From a bacterium (lineage in GTDB: Bacteria > Zhuqueibacterota > QNDG01 > DTFT01), in the NCBI GenBank assembly GCA_030372965.1, contig JAUCQC010000087.1, positions 1 to 46,449 on the forward strand: a DNA stretch of 46,449 bases, read 5' to 3'. Numbering within the stretch: the stretch's first letter is position 1; every line of letters begins with the position of its first letter. The position numbers and the translations under genes are program-made. This document shows positions 1-9,025 of the stretch, one piece after another. Under the pieces are notes generated by a model. It saw nothing but the letters and a program-made list of their open reading frames with translations. It made no database searches and was not told the DNA's origin.

Positions 1-8
1 TTCGGAAC

Positions 9-41
9 TCGTCGGCAGCGTCAGATGTGTATAAGAGACAG
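9..41 (+). other. Nextera read-1 transposase adapter (artefact)
   Basis: Bases 9-41 match the 33-base Illumina Nextera read-1 adapter, ending in the mosaic-end core AGATGTGTATAAGAGACAG at 23-41. It is not genomic. It makes two false protein ends: an N-terminal MYKRQ read from GTG at 27 on the + strand, and a C-terminal LSLIHI on the - strand. Bases 1-8 have no genomic support either. Confidence 0.97.
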
Positions 42-3000
42 CTTCTGAACCAAGTCCGGCGAAATCCCGCGAATTACGATGAAGCCTTCCATGTGTTCGA
101 CTACAGCCGATCGGACACCATACCCCTGGACTTCGTGAACGGCCACGTCTACCACCGCCGCATCATCCGGCAGTATCTGGGCAGTACGGACACCCTTTAT
201 CTGGACGCCGCGATTCCCGACTGTTTCCCGCCCGAGGACATCCGGAATCTGCGCGTGGACGCGTCGGTCGAGGATCCGGACGCGGCCTCGCCCTCGACCG
301 GTTATTCCCGATGGCACATGAACCTGACCTGGGATCCGGCGACGGACGGGGGCAGCGGGCTCCGGGGGTACCGGCTGTACCGCAAAATCACCGGCTATGA
401 CACCGTGTTCAGCGAAATCCCGGGAACCGGCCCGTACCGCCGCACCGCGTACACGGACCGCCTGACGGACCGGCCGGAAGTCGACATCCGCAACGCGATG
501 ATCCGGTATCGGATCGCATCGGAGGATTTCGTCGGCAATGTCCGCACCTGGGAGCAGTCCGTGTTCGAAACCGGGGAAAGGGCGCTCGGCGGACCGACGC
601 TTTCGTTCGTCAACACCCTGCCGCCGGATCAACTCCTGCGCGGCCCGGACACGCTCTTCGTCCGGGGAAACACCGTCGCCTTCCGGCTCGCGTCCTTTGA
701 CGTCGGCCCGGTGCTGTCGTACCGGGTTTCGGTCAACGGAGTGGAAACGCCGCACCGGAACACCGGTGTCGACACGCTGATCCTCCCGCTGACCGCGGAA
801 ACCTCCCGGATCAAGATCCGCGCGCTGTACCCGGCCGGCCGGTCGAGCGTCTGGTCCGGCGTCAAGGTCGTCATCCGCGCCTCGCGAATGCCCGTTCAGG
901 GCCTGACGGCATCGATCGACACCGCCTACTGGGGCGGCCACATTCACCTGCGCTGGCTCCGGCCCTCGGAGGACGTGTTCCGCTACGAGATTCTGCGCTG
1001 GACGGAAGGGCGGAACGCCACGACCGTCGGCCTGCTGTCCTCCTCGGCGGACACGCTGAGGTGGACGGATTTGTACGGGCAGGATGAGCTGCGAAACGCG
1101 CCGGGGGACACGCTCGAGGCTTACCGCGTCTACCGGTACAGCGTGCGCAAGGTGAACCTGTTCCAGGAGACGACGCCGCCCTCCGACACCGTGTCCGCGT
1201 TCTGCAACCGGCCGCCGCGCATCACGGCCCATGAAGTCAAGAGCGAGAACGGCCGGCTGGTCATCGAACTGCGCTGGACCCGGCCGCGTCCCAACCTGTT
1301 CCGTTCGGACTTCACGTCCCGTGTCCGCGTCTTCTCCGACAGCACCACGGGCGAGGCGTTGACGGAGGTCATCGCGGACGACGACACGACATTCACCTGC
1401 CGGACCGCGGCCCTCGGCCGCAATTCAATATTCCAGGTGCTCGAGATCCCCAACCACGATCCGCAGGGAAGGCGGAGCGCCTGGTCCCAGCCCTACACGG
1501 TGTCGTTCCGCACCGTGGACCTGGCCGTGCTGGCCCAGCCGCGCGGCCGGATGTTCGCCCACTGGGGTGATTCGTTCGTGGACAGCCTCCGCGTCAGCCG
1601 GTTCCAGCTGGTGCGGACCGCGGCCGGCGACACGTTCGACCTGATGCTGTCGAACCGCCAGTCCTCCTTCATGGATTTTTCCGAAACCCTCGTGAACGGC
1701 AGGCTGTACCGCTACGCCGTGTTCGCGCTGGATAGCCTGGATCACGTGGTCGCAGGGGAGGTGAAGGAGGATGTCTGCGACCGGGGATCCGCTTACATCC
1801 CCGACGTCAATCCCCTCGGGATGCGGTATTTCAATTCCGATTCCATCGACGTGTCCTGGCACTGGAACCCCGCCCCTGTCGAGGCGGGCGTGCCGGGAGC
1901 GGTCGTCCCCGTCACCGGCACCCGGGGCGCGGTCTCCTGCAGGCTGCAGGTGAGCGTGTCGCGGTCCTTCCCGTCCGATCCGGACCAGACCCTGACGCAG
2001 GGCCCGTTCCCGGCGGATCCGGACGCCCGCGCGCGGCGCGTGCCGATTCCGGACCTGAGCAACATCGAGAACGCGAGACTCTACTTCCGCATCACGGCCT
2101 CCGACCCCTGGGGCAACCCGGTCGAGAGCATCTGGTCGTCCGATTTCTACCCGGTGCAGACCGTGACATACGATCCCGTCCCGCCCAGGCCGGTGAACGC
2201 GGTGCAGTTCAATTCAACCGCGGCGTACTACGCCTCCCCGGACAGCGTGGTCCGGCGCCTCGCGTGGAGCGGGGCCGGCGTGGAGTTTCCCGCGGATCCG
2301 CAGGAGAACTGGAACGATCTGATCGGCAATGTCGCCGCGTATGAGCTGTACCGGAGCCAGGACGGCGGGCCCGAAACCCTCATCGCCGTTCAGCCGACTC
2401 AGCCGTGGCGAAGCGCGCCCTATGCCTGGGCGGACACGGCGGCGAACGCGGAAACCCGCTACCGAATCGTGTCCGTGGACAGCGCCGGGAACCGGACCGC
2501 CGGCGGGTGGCAGGCGCCCGCGTTCCGCGTCCCGACGCCCGAGCCGCCCGATCCGAGGGGGAAGCGCGCGTGCGCCTGGCGGCCGATTTCCGGAAGCGCG
2601 GCCCAGTACGTGGTGGAAATCGCCATGGACCCGCGGCATTTCCGGTACGCGTACGAGATGAACGCGCCTGCCGGTCTTGACAGCCTGGTCTGCCGGAGCG
2701 TGTGGCTCTCCGACACGGCCTTCGTCTGCCCGACCGGATGGGGCTCCATTCAGTGCGACACGACGTGGTTCCGCATCAAGGCCCGGCGGAGCGAAGGCGG
2801 ATTCACCGCCGAGAGCGGATGGTCTTCGCCCTCGTTTTTCGCCCCGGCGCCCGGCGTCGATCCGATAGCCGCTTCGGGCGCGGACGCCGGCCAGCCCGAA
2901 ACCTTCGGATTGAGCCAGAATTACCCGAATCCCTTCAACGCCTCCACCACGATCCGTTTTTCACTGAAGGACCCGTCGCGGGTCAGGCTCACGGTGGTGG

Positions 3001-3194
3001 ATGTCCGGGGCGCGCTGGTCGACCGGCTCGTGGAAGGGACGCGCCAGGCCGGCCGCCAGACCGTCGTCTGGAACGGCTGTGACCGGAACGGGCGTCCCGT
3101 CGCGTCCGGCCTCTACATCGCGGTTCTCTCCGCGGAATCGGAGACGACAGGCCGGACCTTCGCCAGGCGCGTCAAGATGGTCATGATCCGATGA
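42..3194 (+). CDS. Large secreted fibronectin-III repeat protein with C-terminal sorting domain (5' partial)
   Basis: The reading frame runs from the adapter junction to TGA at 3192-3194 (1050 residues); the true start and signal peptide are missing. The protein is a chain of beta-rich Fn3-like modules with recurring phrases of the type 'YRLYR', 'YELYRSQDGG' and 'RYRIVSVDSAGN'. The last ~85 residues begin with SQNYPNPFNASTTIRFSL and end in RRVKMVMIR, the pattern of type IX (type A) or FlgD-Ig-like C-terminal domains that deliver proteins to the cell surface in FCB-type lineages. It overlaps the next open frame by ATGA, suggesting cotranscription. It probably acts outside the cell as a surface or adhesion protein; the ligand is unknown. 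The first five residues of a naive translation (MYKRQ) are adapter. Confidence 0.9.
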   Translation, partial: LLNQVRRNPANYDEAFHVFDYSRSDTIPLDFVNGHVYHRRIIRQYLGSTDTLYLDAAIPDCFPPEDIRNLRVDASVEDPDAASPSTGYSRWHMNLTWDPATDGGSGLRGYRLYRKITGYDTVFSEIPGTGPYRRTAYTDRLTDRPEVDIRNAMIRYRIASEDFVGNVRTWEQSVFETGERALGGPTLSFVNTLPPDQLLRGPDTLFVRGNTVAFRLASFDVGPVLSYRVSVNGVETPHRNTGVDTLILPLTAETSRIKIRALYPAGRSSVWSGVKVVIRASRMPVQGLTASIDTAYWGGHIHLRWLRPSEDVFRYEILRWTEGRNATTVGLLSSSADTLRWTDLYGQDELRNAPGDTLEAYRVYRYSVRKVNLFQETTPPSDTVSAFCNRPPRITAHEVKSENGRLVIELRWTRPRPNLFRSDFTSRVRVFSDSTTGEALTEVIADDDTTFTCRTAALGRNSIFQVLEIPNHDPQGRRSAWSQPYTVSFRTVDLAVLAQPRGRMFAHWGDSFVDSLRVSRFQLVRTAAGDTFDLMLSNRQSSFMDFSETLVNGRLYRYAVFALDSLDHVVAGEVKEDVCDRGSAYIPDVNPLGMRYFNSDSIDVSWHWNPAPVEAGVPGAVVPVTGTRGAVSCRLQVSVSRSFPSDPDQTLTQGPFPADPDARARRVPIPDLSNIENARLYFRITASDPWGNPVESIWSSDFYPVQTVTYDPVPPRPVNAVQFNSTAAYYASPDSVVRRLAWSGAGVEFPADPQENWNDLIGNVAAYELYRSQDGGPETLIAVQPTQPWRSAPYAWADTAANAETRYRIVSVDSAGNRTAGGWQAPAFRVPTPEPPDPRGKRACAWRPISGSAAQYVVEIAMDPRHFRYAYEMNAPAGLDSLVCRSVWLSDTAFVCPTGWGSIQCDTTWFRIKARRSEGGFTAESGWSSPSFFAPAPGVDPIAASGADAGQPETFGLSQNYPNPFNASTTIRFSLKDPSRVRLTVVDVRGALVDRLVEGTRQAGRQTVVWNGCDRNGRPVASGLYIAVLSAESETTGRTFARRVKMVMIR

Positions 3195-3232
3195 GGACGC
3201 CTCCCGTGACCCGAATCTGGAGAAATCCGTAC

Positions 3233-4321
3233 ATGAAAACCACCCGAATCCTGACGTGCCTGCTGACGCTGATCCAGGGCCTCCTGGCGGCGGGGCCCCT
3301 CTTTCGCGGGACGGAGCGGGATCCCGCGTGGAGAACGTCGCCGGGGATCGCCGCGGTTCTGACGGCGCTGCCCGCGGACCTGACGCCCACGCTTCCCGCC
3401 CCGAGGCTTTACCGGGAGCCCGAATTCACGCTCGGAGAAACGAACTCGCTGGCCTGGCCCGCGGACAGCATCGAAACCGCGGCCGCGTCCGCCGGGTTCA
3501 CGGTCCTCTTCTACGAGATACAGGCGTCATACGACGCGGACGGGGTTTCCGAGGTTCTTTGGGGATTCGTCAACGCGGGCACGGATTCAGCCGTTTTCAC
3601 CGGACTGCCCGAAGGCCCCCCGGTCTCGTACCGGCTCCGCTATTACACCCGCAGCGCAGCGGACGGATTCGGCCTCAGCCTCTGGTCGGACCCGCAGGTT
3701 TCGATTCAGGACGCGCATCCGCCCGTTCTGTCGCGCTGGGATCTCTCGGGCCTACAGTCCGGGGAGACGGCCCGGTGGATCATCGGGCCGGCGCTGAATC
3801 ACCGCATCACCGCGTCGGATCTTCCGACCGGCCGCGTCATGGAGGTGTTCGTCCACGAGAAGAGCGCCGTTGTGGATGAAACCGTGGTCTACGACATCGT
3901 GCCCCCCCGGACGGAAGTGGACACGGTCCTGACGATGAACGCGCTGAAGACTCCGGCCCACCAGGCGGTGACCCTGTCGGTCTGGGTCCGCGACCGCGCC
4001 GGCCAGCCGTCCGACGTCCGGTCCATTGATCTGTTCTGGATCCCGGTCGAGGAATTCCGGATGTTCTCCTTTCCGAATCCGTTCCGGCCGGCGGCGGGCG
4101 AAATCGCGGTCATCCAGGTGCCCGCGCCGGACGCGGCCGTGCTCCGCATTTTCGACCCGTTCGGCAGTCTGGTCCGCATCCTGAGGAAATCCGACGCGGC
4201 GGACCTGTTTTTCCAATGGGACGGCCGGAACGACAGGGGGGACCTGGTCTCCACGGGCGGATACATCTGCGTGGTGGAAGGCCGGGAGAAACAGTACTGT
4301 AAAATCGCAGTGCTCAGATAA
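3233..4321 (+). CDS. Exported protein with FlgD/T9SS-like C-terminal domain
   Basis: A 362-residue protein. I prefer ATG 3233 over the in-frame ATG at 3191 because it starts a clean signal peptide (MKTTRILTCLLTLIQGLLAAG) and follows a GGAG about 10 bases upstream. The middle is a beta-rich region resembling Fn3. The C-terminal ~85 residues carry FSFPNPFRP, then 'VLRIFDPFGSLVRIL' and 'QWDGRNDRGDLVSTGGYIC', the FlgD-Ig / type IX sorting pattern, ending KIAVLR. It lies between the large Fn3 protein and the PorV-like barrel, so it is probably a cargo or surface partner of the same system. Specific function unknown. Confidence 0.85.
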   Translation: MKTTRILTCLLTLIQGLLAAGPLFRGTERDPAWRTSPGIAAVLTALPADLTPTLPAPRLYREPEFTLGETNSLAWPADSIETAAASAGFTVLFYEIQASYDADGVSEVLWGFVNAGTDSAVFTGLPEGPPVSYRLRYYTRSAADGFGLSLWSDPQVSIQDAHPPVLSRWDLSGLQSGETARWIIGPALNHRITASDLPTGRVMEVFVHEKSAVVDETVVYDIVPPRTEVDTVLTMNALKTPAHQAVTLSVWVRDRAGQPSDVRSIDLFWIPVEEFRMFSFPNPFRPAAGEIAVIQVPAPDAAVLRIFDPFGSLVRILRKSDAADLFFQWDGRNDRGDLVSTGGYICVVEGREKQYCKIAVLR

Positions 4322-4338
4322 ACGGGGCGGTCAAGACC

Positions 4339-6402
4339 ATGGATAAATTCAAAGGCACCGGCGGTTTCATCGCAGTGATCAGCTTGTGGACGGCGGCCTT
4401 CGCCTTCGCGGGGCCGGAGGGGGACGCCGGCAGGGCCGGCGCATTCCTGCGTTACGGCGTGGGCGGCCGGGCGCTCGGCATGGGCCGCGCCTTTGTGGGG
4501 GTCGCGGACGACGCCAGCGGCGTGTTCTGGAATCCGGCCGGGCTCGTGGGGGCTTCGCGCGTCGAGATCCAGTCGCTCTATTCCAACCTGTACTTCGACA
4601 GCCGCTATTCGCACCTGGGCATGGTTCTGCCCCGGCCGCTCGACAATCCGAAAAACCCCCTGCTCCGCTTCCTGTTCGGTCCGCGGACCGCGGTGGGATT
4701 CGGCTGGGTCGGGCTCGGCATGGTCGATTTTGAACAGCGCACGGCCACCGCCGAATTCATCGGCCGTTTCGGGCTGGAAGAGAACGCGTTTGCCGCGTCC
4801 TGGGCCAGGGAGGAGGCGGGATCATGGGGCCTGCTGCGGGCCGGCGTCACCGTCAAGGCCGTCAACCAGGGATTTTCCGGACTCGCGGACGGGGCCGGCG
4901 CGGTTCCGGGCGCGGAGGGCAGGGACTGGTCCGCGGGCGCGGATGTCGGCGCCACGTTCCAGCCGATTCACGCGCCCCTGTTCCGGTCGTTTTCGCTCCG
5001 GTACGTTCTGCCGCTCCGGTTCGGCGTCTCGGTGCAGAACCTCATTCAGCCCGCGTGGAAGCTCCAGTCCGGGGAAAACGATCCTTTCCCGCGCTCGGTG
5101 CGCTGGGGGCTCGCCTACCGCTGGGTGCTGAAGGACTGGTTCCCCAGGAGCTGGCAGACGGTCCAGTCGGTCGTGGAGGACGTCGACATACTGACGGCCC
5201 TCGATTGGGAGAAGGCCGAGGGATCCGGCACGGGCGTGTATTTCGGCGCGGAAGGCCGGATCCCGGTTCTGCGGCGCCGACTGCTGTGGTCCCCGCGTTT
5301 CGGCTTCAACAACCAGGCCGAGTGGATGTCGGTCGGCACGGGCCTGACCGTGCCCTTCGCGAAATCAGCCGCGGTCCGCATCGACCTCGCCCATGAACTG
5401 CATCCCGATCTCCCGAACGACACGCGGATGTCCATGACTTTCCAGTTCGGCGTTCCCCGCGACGCGGGCTTCTTCCGGCGCTGGTACGACCGCGCGGGCG
5501 GCGACACAGGCCCCCTGCTGAACATCGTCGCGGACTACCCGAACCCCGAAGTGAACGGAACCGTGAAGGTGCTGGCCGAATCGGACAGCCGGAACGCGTC
5601 CCGTTACAACGACCTGCTGCTCGGCATCGACCGGGCCGAGTGGATGTACCGGACCGCCGTGGATCTTCTGAAACGCAACGAGACGGACAAGGCGCGCCGC
5701 AAGGGCGCGGACGCCGGCCGTGAGTACGCGGCCCTGTTCAGCCGCCAGGAGAATCCGCTCACCGATCTTCAGCTCACCCATTACGGCGAGATGCTCCTGC
5801 TCACCGGACAACCCGAGTCCGCGGTGCCGGTGCTCCGCGAAGTCGAGAAAACAACTCCCCGCACCCATTACCTGACCGGAACCGCGTTCAAGGGCCTGGG
5901 CCGCTGGGATGCCGCGATCGCGGCCTTCGACAGCGCCATCCACAGCATCGGGGTCGCGGGTGAGCCCGTCCTCAACAGCATCGACTGTCTTTCGGCCCTC
6001 GGACTGGCGGAGTCCCTGATCCGGAACAACCGCAACGCCATGGCCCTGCAAGTGCTGGAGGACATGCTGACCCACTGCCAGGGACGCCTCGACGAGGATT
6101 ACCCGAGGTACCCGGTGTTCGAGGACGGCTACTGCGTGGACGACGCCCAGCTGCTCGTCGGCGTCTGCCTGATCCGGATGGCCCGGATCCGCGACGGGGT
6201 GAACGCCCTTCTCGAAGCGGACCGGTTCTATCCCCTCCTGACGAACGGACGCACGGCGGGCGGAATGGCTGACGACCTGATTCAAATGCTCTCGAACGAC
6301 GACACCGAGGGACTTCAGGACGCGGCGGAAACCCTGCTGGACGCCTATTCCGAGGCGCACGGACTCAACGGCCGGAATGCCGCGGTCCGCGCAGGCCGAT
6401 GA
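4339..6402 (+). CDS. PorV/PorQ-like outer-membrane barrel with C-terminal TPR region
   Basis: 687 residues. The signal peptide is followed by the family hallmark GGRALGMGRAFVGVADDASGVFWNPAGLVG near residues 38-70, typical of PorV/PorQ/UPF0164 barrels that shuttle or anchor type IX cargo. Barrel-like alternating strands run to about residue 385. The rest is helical and TPR-like (for example 'LTDLQLTHYGEMLLLTGQPESAVPVLREVEK' and 'GLGRWDAAIAAFDSAI'). PorV-type proteins are usually near 350-400 residues, so the extra ~300-residue helical tail is notable and may bind periplasmic partners. It follows two proteins with sorting domains, which fits a role as their outer-membrane receptor. Family call is firm; role in secretion is inferred. 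Confidence 0.82.
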   Translation: MDKFKGTGGFIAVISLWTAAFAFAGPEGDAGRAGAFLRYGVGGRALGMGRAFVGVADDASGVFWNPAGLVGASRVEIQSLYSNLYFDSRYSHLGMVLPRPLDNPKNPLLRFLFGPRTAVGFGWVGLGMVDFEQRTATAEFIGRFGLEENAFAASWAREEAGSWGLLRAGVTVKAVNQGFSGLADGAGAVPGAEGRDWSAGADVGATFQPIHAPLFRSFSLRYVLPLRFGVSVQNLIQPAWKLQSGENDPFPRSVRWGLAYRWVLKDWFPRSWQTVQSVVEDVDILTALDWEKAEGSGTGVYFGAEGRIPVLRRRLLWSPRFGFNNQAEWMSVGTGLTVPFAKSAAVRIDLAHELHPDLPNDTRMSMTFQFGVPRDAGFFRRWYDRAGGDTGPLLNIVADYPNPEVNGTVKVLAESDSRNASRYNDLLLGIDRAEWMYRTAVDLLKRNETDKARRKGADAGREYAALFSRQENPLTDLQLTHYGEMLLLTGQPESAVPVLREVEKTTPRTHYLTGTAFKGLGRWDAAIAAFDSAIHSIGVAGEPVLNSIDCLSALGLAESLIRNNRNAMALQVLEDMLTHCQGRLDEDYPRYPVFEDGYCVDDAQLLVGVCLIRMARIRDGVNALLEADRFYPLLTNGRTAGGMADDLIQMLSNDDTEGLQDAAETLLDAYSEAHGLNGRNAAVRAGR

Positions 6403-6427
6403 CCGAAACCCAACCGGGATGAATCCA

Positions 6428-7498
6428 ATGAAAAGCGCGCGATCGACCGCCCTCATTCTGTTCTTCGCCTGCCTCGCGGTTCTTCAGTCCGGCGCCGTTC
6501 CGGCCCGCGCCGCCGCCCGTCCGGCCCGGATCCTGCTGGTCACGCCCACGGACGGCCGGAAGATCGATGGACAGGCGGTGCTGTTCAGCTGGAAGGCGGA
6601 GGAGACCGATTCGACCTTCAAGCCCGGTTTCTACGAAGTGCAGATCTGGGACAAGGCGAAGAACTTCAGACGGACGGTGCGGGTCCAGGCGGAAGACTCG
6701 ACCGGATACGGCCAGGCCTGGATACACAATCCCAGGCAGGTGTTCCGGAAACACGGCGCCTACCTGTGGCGGGTCGTGGCTCTCGACGGCAACGGACGCC
6801 AGCGGATTTCAGGGACACGGCGTTTCGTGATGCCGCCCCCGAGAATCAAGCCGCTCATGGCCGGTCCGGGAAAAGGGCATTCCCTCCGTTTGGAATACAA
6901 TCACTGGTCGGATTTCGACTCCTACCGGCGTTTTACCGACCCCCTGTATCCGAAAACCCACCTGAAAAGCTACGCGGACATCGGAATCGGTTTCCGTCAA
7001 AGCTGGGAAACCGCGGTTCCGTTCACGGTTCAGGAACGGCTTTTGCTTCTCTCCCAGATCGGGATGGGCGCCGAACTGACGCCCCGCGTCCGGATTCTGC
7101 AGAACACCTTTCTGGCCGTGGACCCCTGGGTGCGCGGCCGTCAATGCTGGTATTCCACGAGCCTGAAGCATTACTCGGGCACGATTTCGGAAATCGCGGC
7201 CGGCACCGACGTCGTGGTCATGCCGGGCGGCCACCTGGTCCTGTCCGGCGCCTGGCTTCCGGTCAACCGCATCCGCTATGGACTGCGCGGGGGCGGCCTC
7301 CGCACCCTGCAGGGGGCCGGGTGGGAAGCCGGCGTCACGGTGACCCTTCCGCGAAGCCTGCTCTCGGTGATCCGGGTGGCGGGCGTGAACGTCGATTTTC
7401 AGCGGATGCCGATCGGTTTCGTGTTCGGACGGGTCGACGACGGCCTGACGGACATCCGGCTCGATTACCGCAGGTTCTCAATCGAATATCTGTTTTAG
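6428..7498 (+). CDS. Exported protein with Fn3-like domain and beta-strand-rich C-terminal half
   Basis: 356 residues from ATG 6428, which gives a good signal peptide (MKSARSTALILFFACLAVLQSG...ARAAA); ATG 6419 adds three residues and is possible. Residues ~35-135 look like one Fn3/Ig-type domain ('VLFSWKAEE...YEVQIWDKAKNF...GAYLWRVVALDGNGRQRISGTRRFVMPPP'). The remainder has amphipathic strands with aromatic ends and could be an outer-membrane barrel or a secreted beta domain; it ends DYRRFSIEYLF, a terminal Phe as in many outer-membrane barrels. It sits between the PorV-like gene and the ExbB-like gene. No specific function recognised. Confidence 0.72.
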   Translation: MKSARSTALILFFACLAVLQSGAVPARAAARPARILLVTPTDGRKIDGQAVLFSWKAEETDSTFKPGFYEVQIWDKAKNFRRTVRVQAEDSTGYGQAWIHNPRQVFRKHGAYLWRVVALDGNGRQRISGTRRFVMPPPRIKPLMAGPGKGHSLRLEYNHWSDFDSYRRFTDPLYPKTHLKSYADIGIGFRQSWETAVPFTVQERLLLLSQIGMGAELTPRVRILQNTFLAVDPWVRGRQCWYSTSLKHYSGTISEIAAGTDVVVMPGGHLVLSGAWLPVNRIRYGLRGGGLRTLQGAGWEAGVTVTLPRSLLSVIRVAGVNVDFQRMPIGFVFGRVDDGLTDIRLDYRRFSIEYLF

Positions 7499-7503
7499 AC
7501 CGA

Positions 7504-7534
7504 CGGCGCCCGGCCGGACGCGGCCGGGCCGCCG
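7504..7534 (+). repeat. Very stable GC hairpin between envelope genes
   Basis: An inverted repeat of about 12 pairs with a single bulge: CGGCGCCCGGCCG, loop GACG, then CGGCCGGGCCGCCG. It directly follows the TAG of the Fn3/barrel gene and precedes the ExbB-like gene by ~100 bases. There is no T-tract, so it is more likely a factor-dependent terminator, mRNA 3' stabiliser or processing site than an intrinsic terminator. Confidence 0.6.
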
Positions 7535-7630
7535 GATCCATCGGAGACACGCTTCCGGGCGTCCTTCCGCGGTTTCCGGATTCCTTTCGCGGACGGCCCG
7601 CAGAACCAATCAGCAGGAGGTTCAAATCCC

Positions 7631-8998
7631 ATGCGTTCCAATTCCATCACGCGCCTGAAGCGCCTCTGCCTGGCGGGGCTGGTGCTTTGCGGCGTCTCTT
7701 TATTCGGACAGGATCCCGCCGCCCAGGTGGCCATCACCGGCATCCGGAGAGACGTCCATAAGAAGTGGATTTTCATTCCGGACAAGGTCGACTACGCCGT
7801 GTCCTGGAGCGCCCAGATCCGCGAGGGCGAAATCTGGAGGCCGGCCGACCCGGAACGCTACACCTATCGGGTGACCTGTCAGCCCGCGGAGGGGGAATCC
7901 ATCGTTTCGAAACCCGTCACGGGCGGTCTCTACGGGTTCAAGGGCCTCCCCGTGGGGCAGGTCTACGCGTTCACGGTCGAGGCGCTCCGCGACGGCGTTC
8001 CGGTCGCCGAGTCCGAGATCGCGCGGGACACGGCCGGACGTCGGGGCGGGGAGGAGTCGAACGACGACATCGTCCGTTCCGGCTCCGGAGCGGAGAAATC
8101 CGTCTACTGGTTCGAAAAGTACCTGCCGATCAGCGGGCGCTGGGCCTATTTCTGGCGGCCGTCCATCTACGACTCCTCGTCGGTCATCGGCCGGCTCTGC
8201 TTCTGGCTGCTCTGGTGGGCTTGGCTGGCCGGGCTTTTCATCATCTTTTTCCGGTGCATGCCCACGCTCAAGTTTCAGAAAATTTTCCCGATGAGCAGCG
8301 GCGGCAACCGCGGACTGATGCGGGACCTGAAAAAGGACTACGCGGCGCGGATTTCGCCGGAATTCACGAATATCCTGGAACGGTGGAAACAGATCATCGA
8401 CAGCGCCAACTGGGGAATCCGCGAGTTCATCGGCAAGAAGCGCGGCCAGCTCGAATCCTCCACCAACGACCTGTCCGGCGCGAGCGTGAAATACTGGAGC
8501 GAACGCGGCAGCGTGGAGGTGCGCAAGCTGATCGACGAGATCGCGCACAAGAAACTGGACGAATACCCCACGGTCCGGGTGTTCAAGGCGGGGCTCGAGA
8601 ATCACGAAACCGGCGGTTTCCGGTGGATGGACGTGGCCAAGGAAGTGGAGACGTCCATCGAGAACCAGGCGGCCTCCGAGCTGGAGGTGCTGAAGCGCGA
8701 TTCGGTGTACGATTTCCTCTGGAACCTGGGCACCGTGGCGCCCCTGCTCGGCCTGCTGGGGACGGTGACCGGCATTTCCAAGTCGTTCGACGACCTCGCC
8801 AACCTGCCCGACAACGCGACCCAGAAACAGCTCATTCACCAGCTCGCCGGCGGCATTCACGAGGCCCTCTGGACGACCATCGAAGGCCTGATTTTCGGCA
8901 TCACCTTCATGATGATCTACTACTACTACCAGAAGAAGCTCGAGTGGATCTACTCCAAGTGGGAAGAGGATTACGTGTACGTCATTGAGCGCCTGTAG
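7631..8998 (+). CDS. MotA/TolQ/ExbB-family proton channel with N-terminal periplasmic domain
   Basis: 455 residues, preceded by AGGAGG at 7614-7619. A signal peptide (to ~residue 26) leads into a Fn3-like exported domain (~27-150: 'YAVSWSAQIREGEIWRPADPERYTYRV'). TM1 lies near 187-208, a long cytoplasmic helical loop runs to ~355, then TM2 (~363-382, 'GTVAPLLGLLGTVTGISKSF') and TM3 (~413-433, 'TTIEGLIFGITFMMIYYYY') carry the ExbB/TolQ signature. ExbB and TolQ form the pentameric proton channel driving TonB- or TolA-type force transfer. Most ExbBs are ~240 residues and lack the exported domain. Two ExbD genes and a TonB-like gene follow directly, giving a complete motor. Confidence 0.88.
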   Translation: MRSNSITRLKRLCLAGLVLCGVSLFGQDPAAQVAITGIRRDVHKKWIFIPDKVDYAVSWSAQIREGEIWRPADPERYTYRVTCQPAEGESIVSKPVTGGLYGFKGLPVGQVYAFTVEALRDGVPVAESEIARDTAGRRGGEESNDDIVRSGSGAEKSVYWFEKYLPISGRWAYFWRPSIYDSSSVIGRLCFWLLWWAWLAGLFIIFFRCMPTLKFQKIFPMSSGGNRGLMRDLKKDYAARISPEFTNILERWKQIIDSANWGIREFIGKKRGQLESSTNDLSGASVKYWSERGSVEVRKLIDEIAHKKLDEYPTVRVFKAGLENHETGGFRWMDVAKEVETSIENQAASELEVLKRDSVYDFLWNLGTVAPLLGLLGTVTGISKSFDDLANLPDNATQKQLIHQLAGGIHEALWTTIEGLIFGITFMMIYYYYQKKLEWIYSKWEEDYVYVIERL

Positions 8999-9025
8999 AA
9001 CGCCCGGCGCCCCGGGGAACCGAAG

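Noticed and set aside
27-41. GTG start giving an N-terminal MYKRQ for the first gene
   Set aside because: These bases are adapter sequence, so the start is artificial.
42-7498. A complete type IX secretion locus
   Set aside because: Sorting domains and a PorV-like barrel are present, but no Sov, GldK-N, PorU or PorZ genes are seen in the window.
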